Shown here: one piece after another, positions 37,786 through 46,947 of the stretch
Position numbering within the stretch: position 1 is the first letter of the stretch
Layout of the letters: each line of letters starts with the position of its first letter
Made by a program: the position numbers and the translations under genes
The notes under the pieces: model-generated
Databases searched by the model: none
Seen by the model: only the letters and a program-made list of their open reading frames with translations
What the model was told of the DNA's origin: nothing
From: Ectocarpus siliculosus
Taxonomy: Eukaryota; Sar; Phaeophyceae; Ectocarpales; Ectocarpaceae
Reading direction: 5' to 3'
Length of the DNA: 64,000 nucleotides
NCBI GenBank assembly: GCA_000310025.1
Contig: FN649747.1
Coordinates: 1,349,931 to 1,413,930 of the forward strand

Positions 37786-39207
37786 TCACTGCAAGTTCAT
37801 CACAAAGTCACGGTGCAACGCAAAAGACTCCTTGCTAATGGCCTTCGTCAAGAAATCTGCATGCTGAAATTGCGTCGGCACATGAGTAATTGAAATCTCC
37901 TTCCTCTCTACCAGCTCCCTGATAAAGTGATGTCGTACATCGATGTGTTTCGAGTTGGAGTTCGTGATCGGGTTGTGCGCAATCTGAATCGCTCCCTGAT
38001 TATCCTCGAACACCGGGATGCACGGCATACCTGCATCTGGCAACATAAAACGCCACACCTGCCTCAGGAACAACACTTCCTTCAAGACATCGGCAATTGC
38101 CACATACTCTGCTTCCGTGGTGGAAAGCGTGACACACTTTTGTGTCCTCGAAAACCAAGTCACACACCCTCCCCCACACATCACTAGCCCTCCTGACACC
38201 GATCTACGGTCTGTCGCCTTGCTTGCATAGTCGGCATCCACAAACACCTGCATGCTGATCCCAGTCACCACTCCCCTCTCAAATGTAATCCCCATCCAAC
38301 TCGTCCTCCGTACGTACCCTAAAATACCGAGTGCTGCCTTCCAGTGCACCATCTTGGGAGATGCACAATACCGCGCTACTGCTCGTACTGCGTTCGCGAT
38401 GTCCGGCCTTGTTTGAGTGGCCAACCACATCAGAGATCCTACCAACTCGCGAAAAGGGACATCAGCGCACGCTTCGTTCTCGTCAAAGTCGGTGAGCTTC
38501 ACGCTCACAGGCAAGGGCACACTCCTCCCCCACTCAATTCCGTACTCTGCAGCCAACTCTTCGGCAAACCTCTGCTGCGAAATCCTCAACAGCCCTCTCT
38601 CTACGTCTCTCTCGTAAAAGCACGCGGAGTACCACCTCAACTCTCCAAGGTTCTTCACGGGGACCATCTCGTTGAGATCCCTGCCAAACTTGTCACACCT
38701 CTCCTTCTGCCCTACAGCAAAAATGTCATCCACGTGGACCACGATGATCATGATCACACGTCCCTCCTCCATCAATCGAAAAACACATGCATCCGCCAGA
38801 CACTGCAAAAAACCTAAAAGTAACAAACACCTCGTCAGGTGCGCATGCCAATGTCGTGATGCCTGCTTCAAACCATACAGACTCTTGCACAGCTTCACGA
38901 TCAGGCCAGATAACCTACCACACCCCTGCGGTAAGCGCATGAAAACATCCTCATCAAGCTCAGACTGCACAAAAGCCTGCTGAATATCAAAATGGCACAA
39001 GTCAAGATTCTGCTCACATGCTAATGCTGCCAACAAGTGCACACTAGACACTGATACGGTGGGTGCAAACAATTCTCCAAAATCAATCGAAGCCCTCTGC
39101 ATGTCCCCCCGCGCTACAAGTCTTGCCTTGAATTTCGTCGGCCATCCATACTCGTCTGCCTTACAGTTGAATACCCACTTAGCATTGATGGCGTTCTCTA
39201 CTGGTTG
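37786..39207 (-). CDS. Copia reverse transcriptase and RNase H
   Basis: The segment immediately after the UAG gives KWVFNCKADEYGW and KARLVARG, the copia RT start. Next come LDLCHFDIQQAFVQSELDE, SLYGLKQA and the catalytic motif VVHVDDIFAVG (His where Tyr is common in YVDD). RNase H follows with VFVDADYAS, STTEAEYVA, FEDNQGAI and KHIDVRHHFIRE. The frame ends at 37786. Catalytic residues look intact. The first in-frame Met is at 39102, but the domain needs the upstream part, so expression depends on passing the UAG. Confidence 0.93.
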   Translation of the reverse strand, partial: QPVENAINAKWVFNCKADEYGWPTKFKARLVARGDMQRASIDFGELFAPTVSVSSVHLLAALACEQNLDLCHFDIQQAFVQSELDEDVFMRLPQGCGRLSGLIVKLCKSLYGLKQASRHWHAHLTRCLLLLGFLQCLADACVFRLMEEGRVIMIIVVHVDDIFAVGQKERCDKFGRDLNEMVPVKNLGELRWYSACFYERDVERGLLRISQQRFAEELAAEYGIEWGRSVPLPVSVKLTDFDENEACADVPFRELVGSLMWLATQTRPDIANAVRAVARYCASPKMVHWKAALGILGYVRRTSWMGITFERGVVTGISMQVFVDADYASKATDRRSVSGGLVMCGGGCVTWFSRTQKCVTLSTTEAEYVAIADVLKEVLFLRQVWRFMLPDAGMPCIPVFEDNQGAIQIAHNPITNSNSKHIDVRHHFIRELVERKEISITHVPTQFQHADFLTKAISKESFALHRDFVMNLQ

Positions 39208-40400
39208 CTACACCGGACTAAAAGTTCCTGCTTCCAACAAACCGAAAAACTCTCGACCGATTGCATCATTCCATAACTCTGAATGTTGAGACCGCATGGC
39301 CTCGTTGAACGTCTTCGGCTCGCGGAGGTCGCTGGCCATGCAGTGCGGAAGGTCAGGCATCTTGTCAGGAGGACGCTCGGCACGAAGTGCGGCGTCCACA
39401 TCCTCACGGGTGGCGAACATCGTTGCGAACATCTGCGGTCTCCCCCCCCCTCCGGAATCCACGGGCCCCCCAGCTCCCACAGCCCCCCCGCTTCCACGGC
39501 CTCCAGGACTCGGATCCGGCTGCGGCGGGGGCGGTAGGTCGCGGCGTCCTTGATCCACGGCCTCCCGGGTGGCGAGCGACGAGATGAGGGTGTCCTTGTC
39601 CATCATGTCCAACAGCTCAAGGCGGTGGTGGAGAGCGGTGCCGCCACTGGGTGGCGACGGCGGTTTTTGTTGCTCATCCATGAACCGCACTCCATCGCCG
39701 CGTGTGCGGCCGTGAACCCTCGTGTCCTCTCGTCCCAACTCCTTGACGGCTCGTTTCGAAAGCGGCGGGTGCGGAGGAGCGGGGACGGCGGTGCTGGCGG
39801 GCTTCGGCGGCGGCGGCGGTAGGCCCGGGGGCGAACGGGGCGGAGTGGCTGCGGTCGACGGCGGGGCTGAGGATGGTGCGACGGAGATCGGCGACGGCGC
39901 TGAAGATCCTGTGAAGATCGACGGGGAAGGGGGCGGCGCTGCGGTGGTCGCTGGTGCAGGGGGGTAGTACGTCCATGTCCGCGGGGGCGGCGGCGGTGCG
40001 GCATCGGCCGCAGGTACGGCGGCGGCCGGCGAGGGCGCCGCGGTGACCGAAGAACCCCCCCCGATGGCCGGCACCGGCGCCGGCGCTCCTGCCCGGCGGT
40101 TGACCCACACGACGTTGTTGGTGAGGGCGAGGCGACCGGTGTCAGCGCGAAGAACGACGGCGGTAGACGTCGAGTGGTTGTTGGCGCCGTGCAGGTAGAA
40201 GCACCTCGCGGATTGGACGTCCGCCTTGGTGGCCCGCTTCACGCGCATCCTACCCTCCTGGAAAAAGGGGACGACGGTGAGGGGCGGCTTCCGGCCGAAG
40301 AAGGCCTCGAACGGCGACATCCAGCCCTGATTGGCCTTCGTCGCGGAGCGGTTGAAACAACCGGATGCCCAGAGCGCCGACGAGAGCCACAGGCGTTGTC
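39208..40400 (-). CDS. Copia integrase C-terminus and proline-rich linker, ending at UAG
   Basis: Carries CFNRSAT and SPFEAFFGRKPP, the copia integrase C-terminal signature, then a VNRR segment and about 200 residues of Pro/Ala/Ser linker. It ends with EFFGLLEAGTFSPV and TAG at 39208-39210. The reading frame continues unbroken after the TAG into the reverse transcriptase (QPVENAINAKWVFNCK), so the stop is the only barrier. Bases after the stop are CAACCA, matching the CARYYA readthrough context. Confidence 0.85.
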
Positions 40401-40972
40401 CCGTTGGCGCCGATGTTGGGGACGGAGGCGAGGTCGACGTGGGCCATGGAGAGGATGTGGCGTCGCGCGGCGTGGCCCCCCTTCATCGCACGCCAGATGG
40501 CGCTCTCGGCGACGGCGTTTTGTTTGGGGGTGTTCGGCGCGGTGTACTCGCGCCGGATGCCGGCGGCGTCGCAGAACTCGATGAAAGCGGCGCCGGTGAA
40601 CTCGCCGCCGTTGTCCATGCGGAAACATCCCGGAGTGCCCATGCCGTTCATGTCGGCCAAGAAGCGCTTCACGTACTTCAGGGTGTCGCTCTTCGCCCGC
40701 ATCCCGTACGCCCGTTGCCACCGCGATGCGCTGTCCACGAACATGATCAGGTACCGGGAGCCGTCCATCGCCTCGGTGAACGGGCCCGTGAGATCGATGT
40801 GGACCTTGCCGAACGGCACCGCAGCGCGTGTCCCACGCCGCGGCACCGGGGCCCTCCTGCCCTTCGCCTCCACACAGCCCACACATGGCTGCAGCTCCCC
40901 GACCAGCCGAACACCCTGCTGCTTGGCAGTCTCACGCATCAAAAATTCGTTCACGTGGCCGGTGGAAGCGTG
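40400..40972 (-). CDS. Copia integrase, N-terminal and catalytic part
   Basis: Begins in the +1 frame relative to Gag-protease. The zinc finger is HASTGH ... CVGC. The catalytic DDE residues are visible in KVHIDLTGPF, FRMDNGGEF and QNAVAESAIW. Family similarity breaks at about 40397-40408, where the copia pattern continues in the next +1 frame (LWLSSALWASGCFNRSAT). The first shift could be programmed; the second lacks a nearby stop and looks like an indel or sequencing error. The protein would integrate the cDNA copy. Confidence 0.85.
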
Positions 40973-40979
40973 GAACAGA

Positions 40980-43900
40980 TTAATATCCGATGGTGGGCGT
41001 GGATTTTCCTACCGAAAAGGGGGAAGCACCGGGGGCGATAATCGCCAACGCGTGGGAAAGAGACGGAGGGGCTACGGCCTGCTGCTCATTGCACTCGGAA
41101 AGAAAACCTCTCAACACCTCCAAATCATCATGCTGCACAGTGAAAGCCAAGGGAGGGGGCTCCGCAGACGCAGAGAATTCATGCGCATCCGGAAAAAAAT
41201 CACCCGGGGGGACCGTGTCTTTGCCATCCATCAACCCAACATCTAGGAACATGCTCATGTCCATGATCGGTAATTCGTCCTGAGAGACAAGGGGGTTGAT
41301 CCCGATCTCGCGATAGTCTGTCAGCTCTACGGCAGGGGGAGGCACAATCGAAGACGATTCTACGGCAGCAGTAATCACAGGCTGAAAATCAGGGATCGTC
41401 GTGGGGATTGGGTCTACTTCGACAGACGGAAAAGCACAAATCGGCAGCACTACACCGGAAGTGGTGGAGGGGACGCTGGGAGTCGAAGGTACTACACCGT
41501 CGGAGCCGGTGGGCTGGACACCAGGAGTCGAAGGTACAACGCCGGCCGTTGCGACGGACTGGAAGCCAGAACTCGCAGGTACAACGCCGACCGCAGCGAC
41601 GGACTGGAAGCCGGTACTCGCACTCGCACTCGAAGTCGCGCCCGCTCCTGCACTCTGTGGGAAAGGGGGGTTTGCCGCAACAAGGCCTGTGCCAACGCCA
41701 GGCGGGGACGCTTGGGCAGAAACACGGGGGGGGGCATCGGGGCTGTAGGTCACAGCGCTACCAGTACAATCCTGGGGCAATCGAGTAGCCCAGAGCGAGC
41801 ATCCTACGTCAGAGTATGCAAAGGAAAGCCTACCATCGAATAGGTGGACGCCGGTCTCGTCTAGAACGATACGCTGCCTACGCTGCGTGTGGTGCAACGA
41901 AAAAAGATTGAAGGTGATTCCAGGCACAACGTACACGTCCGACATCTGCACGCAAAAATCATGCTCTCCTGACTGGTCTTGCATGTGAAAGGCCATGTTG
42001 ACCTTCCCCACACACTGCACGCGCAAATAAGCACCGTTTCCAACCTGTATGTACTCTTTACCAGTCGGCACTGGCCTCAAATCGAACATGTGGTGGCTAC
42101 TGCTAACAAAGCTGTTCGTGGCACCGCTGTCGGCCCAAAACTTCTCTCTACCAAAATGGGAAAGCGAGTTCTGCGCAGACAAAGCAAATCCATTACCATT
42201 CTCACGCTCGGTACTCGCTACAACACCACTCGGAACAATCTCGCCTGCAGACACGAAACGTGCCATCAAGAAGTGGAGGGAGCCCGGGGCCGGTGCTGCT
42301 GCTCCGGGAGGAGAGGAGTGGGGCGGGGCATGAGTCGAGTGCTGCTGCTGCTGGAACGTCGGCGGAGGCGGAGGCTGTGTCGGCGGCTGTTGCTGCTCGT
42401 AGTAAGGCGTCGGTGGCGGGTAGTACGGCTGCTGCTGCTGGGTGTAGTCAGGCGGAGGCTGCTGGTACTGTGGCTGCGGCTGCTCCCAACCCCCATACTC
42501 GCTACTATTTGCGGGCCCCCCGTAGGGCGGTGCACCGTGTTCGTGGTGCATCACGTTTGCATGCCCGTGCGAGGGTCGCCATTGCTGCTGCTGCGGGTGA
42601 GGGGGGACAGAGTTTCCATACCTTTGCTGCGCTCCGCGTCCGCCATGAGGTCCGTGCTGGGGTCCACCACGCCAGCCCCCCCCACCGCGGCCGCCTTGTT
42701 GCTGCTGCTGCTGCTGCTGCTGCTGTTGGGGACGAGGATGGTAGTACTGCTGTTGCTGAGGCTGCTGCGGATGCTGCTGTTGAGACTGCTGCGGATGCTG
42801 CTGTTGAGGCTGCTGCGGCTGTTGTTGTTGCTGCTGTGATGACTGCTGCCGCCGCTGCTGCTGCCGCTGCTTTCTCTCCTTTTCCCGCTGCTGTTGGTAG
42901 CACTCCGCGTTGGTGTGGTTTGACCACGGATGAAAATGACAGCGCCTGTCTCCTCTGGTCTCGTCGCTCCTGCTCCGACCGTCGCCTTTGCCGTCCTGTC
43001 CGCCGCCGCTCCCACTCGACCCATTTGGGACACGTCCGTCGCCCCGGGGCGCACCGGAAGCGACGAAGGCGTGCCCCACGCCACTCTTTTGCTCCTCCTC
43101 CCGTGCGCGCACCAGGTCCGTGTGGGCCTCCTTCACGGAATCCTCAATCTGCTCAAAAGTCAAATCAGGGGTGCGGTCCAAAAGTTTCTTCTCTATCTTG
43201 TAGTCGGACGAGAGTGCAGACACTAGGTGGTCGTTTGCTTCGTTGTCAGGATACACTGTCCCGTGCGACGCTAGTCTACTCCGCAAAATAGAGAACCTAC
43301 CGAAGTACTCTTGTGGATGTTCGTTTGCATGCATTGCGAAGCCATGGTACTCTTTCAAAAGTCTTTTCTTCTCCGCTTTCGCTTGTGGCTCGTAATATTT
43401 GAGGAAAATCCTCCAGCCACCACTCGGGCTCCCGTCCGACACGATTTCCGACAGAATCGGCATGTACGAGATTGACGTGATTAGCACATTCCATGCCACT
43501 ATAGCCTTGGCTACCTTTTGTTCGCCATACTCAGTCTTCAGGTCAGTCATACTGATCCCCTGCCTCCCTACTGGGATGTCTTGGTTGCTCATCACTACTT
43601 CGTGAACATCCTCCTGCGCAAAGCGTGCTACCATGCTCGATCGAAAAATCAAAAGTTTCTGCTGCCTACTGTCCCCCGACTTGAACACACCATCCCAAGG
43701 CTCTATTCGTCTACTCTCAGTCATACGGAGGGTTGCAGGGTGAGACACTGCACCGATATCCCCTGAGGTTTGGAGGCGACCGGCCATGGCAGTAGCAATC
43801 GCGTCTGCCAGCTCGTCTGCGGAGGGGTTGGGTGTTGGGCGCCCAGGATCTTGCTGGTGTGCTGCCTCTTGTTCCTCATTTCCTCCCCGCTGCTGCTCGG

Positions 43901-44069
43901 CTCGATGCCGCACCTCCATCTCGGCCATCTTCTTGGCCAGTTTCTCCTCCATCAGCTGCTCCATCCGAGCTGCTACTCGCTCGTTGACCAGTTCTTCGAT
44001 CCTGGCGTCCTCCGCTGCTTGGCGGGCTTCCGCTGCTGGGCGGGATTCATCTTCGCGCCTGGAGGCCAT
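40980..44069 (-). CDS. Copia Gag-protease polyprotein
   Basis: 1,029 codons, with ATG 87 bases inside the 5' LTR edge. Residues 1-70 are a charged coiled coil (RIEELVNERVAARMEQLMEE). The Gag core follows, then a knuckle C-X2-H-X4-H-X4-C in CHFHPWSNHTNAEC, where the usual second Cys is His. A Gln/Pro/His-rich stretch of about 200 residues comes next. The aspartic protease motif WADSGATNSFV and the downstream FNLFSLHH-type GAG-pre-integrase segment follow. The last ~230 residues are a Ser/Pro/Val linker with four tandem GFQSVA..GVVPS-type units, an unusual insertion before the integrase. The frame ends at TAA 40980-40982 just before the integrase zinc finger, which lies in the +1 frame. Confidence 0.92.
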   Translation of the reverse strand: MASRREDESRPAAEARQAAEDARIEELVNERVAARMEQLMEEKLAKKMAEMEVRHRAEQQRGGNEEQEAAHQQDPGRPTPNPSADELADAIATAMAGRLQTSGDIGAVSHPATLRMTESRRIEPWDGVFKSGDSRQQKLLIFRSSMVARFAQEDVHEVVMSNQDIPVGRQGISMTDLKTEYGEQKVAKAIVAWNVLITSISYMPILSEIVSDGSPSGGWRIFLKYYEPQAKAEKKRLLKEYHGFAMHANEHPQEYFGRFSILRSRLASHGTVYPDNEANDHLVSALSSDYKIEKKLLDRTPDLTFEQIEDSVKEAHTDLVRAREEEQKSGVGHAFVASGAPRGDGRVPNGSSGSGGGQDGKGDGRSRSDETRGDRRCHFHPWSNHTNAECYQQQREKERKQRQQQRRQQSSQQQQQQPQQPQQQHPQQSQQQHPQQPQQQQYYHPRPQQQQQQQQQQQGGRGGGGWRGGPQHGPHGGRGAQQRYGNSVPPHPQQQQWRPSHGHANVMHHEHGAPPYGGPANSSEYGGWEQPQPQYQQPPPDYTQQQQPYYPPPTPYYEQQQPPTQPPPPPTFQQQQHSTHAPPHSSPPGAAAPAPGSLHFLMARFVSAGEIVPSGVVASTERENGNGFALSAQNSLSHFGREKFWADSGATNSFVSSSHHMFDLRPVPTGKEYIQVGNGAYLRVQCVGKVNMAFHMQDQSGEHDFCVQMSDVYVVPGITFNLFSLHHTQRRQRIVLDETGVHLFDGRLSFAYSDVGCSLWATRLPQDCTGSAVTYSPDAPPRVSAQASPPGVGTGLVAANPPFPQSAGAGATSSASASTGFQSVAAVGVVPASSGFQSVATAGVVPSTPGVQPTGSDGVVPSTPSVPSTTSGVVLPICAFPSVEVDPIPTTIPDFQPVITAAVESSSIVPPPAVELTDYREIGINPLVSQDELPIMDMSMFLDVGLMDGKDTVPPGDFFPDAHEFSASAEPPPLAFTVQHDDLEVLRGFLSECNEQQAVAPPSLSHALAIIAPGASPFSVGKSTPTIGY

Positions 44070-44156
44070 CTTGACCCTGCTGTCGATCGCCGCAAGGCGA
44101 TGCTCCTAAACCAAGCTCGACCGCGAATCTCGTAGACGACGTGTCATACGCTAGCG

Positions 44157-44509
44157 TGATCGATAATTCGGGTGGCTCGGTTCTTTGTGGTTGGAGCTCA
44201 AAGCGGGTGGCTCATGGCGGAGCGTGGATGGGTAGGAAACGTGTTGAAAACGTAAAGCAAAAGTATTGGAAAGTATTGTATTCATCGGGGGCGTGCCAGT
44301 GCTCGTCAAACCTTCACGGTATCTGGGCATGCCTTCACTCTTTGTCACTCAACGAATCTCTCTGAATCTCCACCAAATACCTCTCGCAACCAAGGAATAT
44401 ATGTAGAAAGTTCCTATCCCTCCGCATCTCATCACTGTTACTTTCGTACGTACGTACCGGACATCTCAACCGTCATACTATGCTACGAGTACTCCCAATA
44501 TATCTAATA
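44157..44509 (-). repeat. 5' LTR of the copia element
   Basis: 353 bp, identical to 37125-37477 except at 44330. In element sense it begins TATTAGA and ends CGATCA, so one end departs from the usual TG...CA. Confidence 0.95.
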
Positions 44510-44574
44510 CAGTCAACGGTTGACTAGTTGACTTGTCAGATGGTCTAATTTTATCTAATAAAAGATATGCTCAG

Positions 44575-44797
44575 AGCTCGTTAGCATCCGGACGGAACAC
44601 ACACGTGGGCTTGAGGCTTTGTGGCTTAATCGCTGGGATTGAGAGTAGGGCTCTCCGGAGGCGGATCCCTCGCCAGACGTCGCTGTTTGGTAAACAAATG
44701 GTGATTATTTTGAACGTGGACCACAGGGATTCGAACCCATGCGTGAAACCTTGTGTATGAACGCTTAACGCTATGACCATTTTGACCTCTCAGTCAA
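44575..44797 (-). repeat. tRNA-like SINE-type sequence
   Basis: On the minus strand GGTCATAGCGTTAAGCG resembles an A box and GGGTTCGAATCCC is a B box about 30 bases later. The acceptor arms do not pair, so a tRNA-derived SINE or tRNA pseudogene is more likely than a working tRNA. The sequence lies between the copia and the right end of the 11-kb element, next to the palindrome AGTCAACGTTGACT at 44793-44806. Confidence 0.45.
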
Positions 44798-45518
44798 CGT
44801 TGACTTATACCACTGCTGCTCTCTCTCACTGTTGAGTGTGCGTGCATGCAATTCGTGTGCGTGTCTGTGTCGCCCCTCCTCAACCCCAGCAGAGCACACG
44901 AAATAGCACCAGAACGTAGACAGGGAGGGAGTAATTATACTGGCCGGCAGCCTCTGCACGAATTGCTGTGTGTCGCATTTATTTCAAGCGTTCGGGAGAG
45001 GAGAGGTTTTGGGACGGGGGCATAATAAACATCAAGTCAAACTCTACTCTCTCTATATGCTAGTAGAGAACCAGCAGAGAATTAAGGAATAATAAAAACA
45101 CACACAGAAATAATCTTGCGCAGGGAAGGATGCGCCCGTCTACACCACGAGGCCACTGCGTGTGCCCTTCCTCCTGTCTGTCTGTCTGCTCTTTGCTGGT
45201 GGTGCTGCCACCACCTCTACGTCAGGTCTCCTCTTCCCCCTTGCCTCAACCTGTCTGTGTGTAACGGGCGGGTGTTGCTGACCTAAAGCCGTGCAAACAA
45301 GCCCAAATTGGCTTTCTGACCGTGCAGCCTCCCTCTTGTTGGTGCCGCGCCAACTCCAGGGCGTTTTCGCTGGGCGCTGGCCTTCTCTTTGGCCGCGCGG
45401 ACTGCTGTGTGTGCGTGGGTATGGTGCCTGATGTGTTAAATCGAAGAATGTTCCAAAATCGGAAAATTTTAAAATCGTCGACAATTTTCCACTAAACGAG
45501 CCTGCTTGCCTCCCTCCG

Positions 45519-45616
45519 CTGTTAAATCTGATTGTTTTTTCCTTATCTTGGGTTCTGGCGAGACTGTCAGGAACGATCCTCAGAACGATGGCTTAAATCA
45601 CAATATGTTTCCTTCT
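45519..45616 (-). repeat. Dispersed repeat, copy 2 (inverted partner of 27580-27678)
   Basis: About 98 bp with roughly 90 percent identity to the reverse complement of 27580-27678. It lies within the 11-kb TIR element. Confidence 0.7.
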
Positions 45617-46617
45617 TTCGGATTTTTTTTGGGTCCGAAAGAGTCTATTAATAGTATGTAGTGGTGGTAATAAATATAATATTTCTAAGGAAGGATGAAA
45701 ACACTCCGAAACGAACGTGTGTGTGTGTGTTCAAAGTAGTAAGCCTTGGCAGTCACGTAGTTCTCCCCTCTCTGTTGCTACCATTTCTGTCTTTTATCCA
45801 GAGAATAGTTCAGCCTCCTCCATGACACCCTCTCACGGCCTTGAGAAACAAATATTTTCTGTTTTTGACCGCATTGAGACTGACGACGTCTTTTGGTTGC
45901 CAGTCGTTTTTCTTGCTTCTGAAGGCTTGGCCTTCTCTCTAGCCTTTTATCGAAGGAACAGGGGAGTTCATGATCTTCTTTACCCCTTTTGTAGGTTGCA
46001 TCTTCTTTTGTGTGCATGCTCATGTAAGGAGCACTACATCCATCCATGTTTTACCTCCAAATGTACATACATACATCGGGTGCGTGCGTGCGTGAGCGTC
46101 TTTCTTTCGCTGTCGAGGGGTGCCTTTGAGGTTGCCTGAATAATAAATAGTGCTACGGCCTTCTTACAACACATCATAATTTGATAGCGAGGTGAACTTT
46201 TATCGGGCAGCACGGTCGACGGTTGAAAGGCAGCAGCAACGTTTCACTAGCGGGTGCTTGCGCTGAGGTGGGAAGAGAACAACTGCTGTGCAACAAATCT
46301 ATCTGGTAAATCAAGTTAATTTTAAGGTGACCAATGCCGTGTTTTCGACAGTCCAAGAGCCTCACGAAACTTAATGAAGCCCGCCCACGTCGCCCACCTC
46401 ACGATTGATCCAAATACCGTTCGTTTGGTACTACTCTGTCAGCCCCGCAAAGCGCAAGCGCTGCACTCTGAAATCGAACAGTCCTGAATAAATAGCGCCA
46501 AGCCGGCACTATAGAGGGATTTTCAGCCCCTGAATAGTGCCGGTTTGGCACTATTTAGGCACAATTCTGAATAGTGCCGGTGCCCGGTATAGTGCCGGTC
46601 AAATCGCCTGGACACAT

Positions 46618-46644
46618 ACCGGCACTATATCGGGACACCTACTG
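46618..46644 (-). repeat. Right terminal inverted repeat of the 11-kb element
   Basis: The reverse complement starts CAGTAGGTGTCCCGATATAG; it is followed by TA at 46645-46646. Confidence 0.75.
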
Positions 46645-46947
46645 TATGTATGTATAATGTATGTACTGTAGACCATGGCCCGCCCGGCTGCATACAAACA
46701 GCAGATAGTTTCGGGGTACCATACCTGACTCTTGAAGCACCCGCAGCTGCGGATTGTTGTCGTGGCGAGGCGGTTGGGCTTGTCTGCACTGCTGTGCTCT
46801 GCACTGACTTGCTCGTTCCTCTCGACATGATGACCTTGGTGGCCCGAGCCACTACATTTGACGAACACACCGCATCAACCACACACACACTCCGAAGTAC
46901 AGTGAGAATCGACATCACAGCAAACACCACGCCAGCCATTTCCTCTT

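Larger units (their letters stand above)
37125..44509 (-). mobile_element. Ty1/copia LTR retrotransposon, near full length, very young
   Basis: 7,385 bp on the minus strand. LTRs are at 44157-44509 (5') and 37125-37477 (3'), 353 bp each with a single difference (37298 C versus 44330 T). The 5-bp target duplication CAGTC is at 37120-37124 and 44510-44514. Order in the sense direction is gag, protease, integrase, reverse transcriptase, RNase H, which is the copia order. A G-rich polypurine tract abuts the 3' LTR. Reading is interrupted by a frame change after the protease region, another inside the integrase, and a UAG before the reverse transcriptase. Insertion is recent because the LTRs are almost identical. 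Confidence 0.95.
35587..46644. mobile_element. 11-kb TIR DNA transposon (pogo/Tc1-mariner-like ends), host of a nested copia
   Basis: The terminal inverted repeats 35587-35613 and 46618-46644 match at 26 of 27 positions, begin CAGTAGGTGTC, and are each flanked by TA (35585-35586 and 46645-46646). Both subterminal regions carry several AATAGTGCCGG-type motifs in both orientations (35605-35770 and 46490-46617), including the hairpin AATAGTGCC-GGTTT-GGCACTATT at 46534-46556 and a near copy at 35674-35696. Without the copia the element is about 3.7 kb. No transposase was recognised in the remainder, so it is probably non-autonomous or decayed. TA duplication and CAGTA ends recall pogo/Tc1-mariner elements; the class is inference. 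Confidence 0.68.

Noticed and set aside
42260-43291. 343-codon plus-strand open frame
   Set aside because: It is antisense to the Gln/Pro-rich copia gag region; the low-complexity composition keeps this frame open by chance.
44690-44790. Functional tRNA gene on the minus strand
   Set aside because: Good B box, but no acceptor stem.
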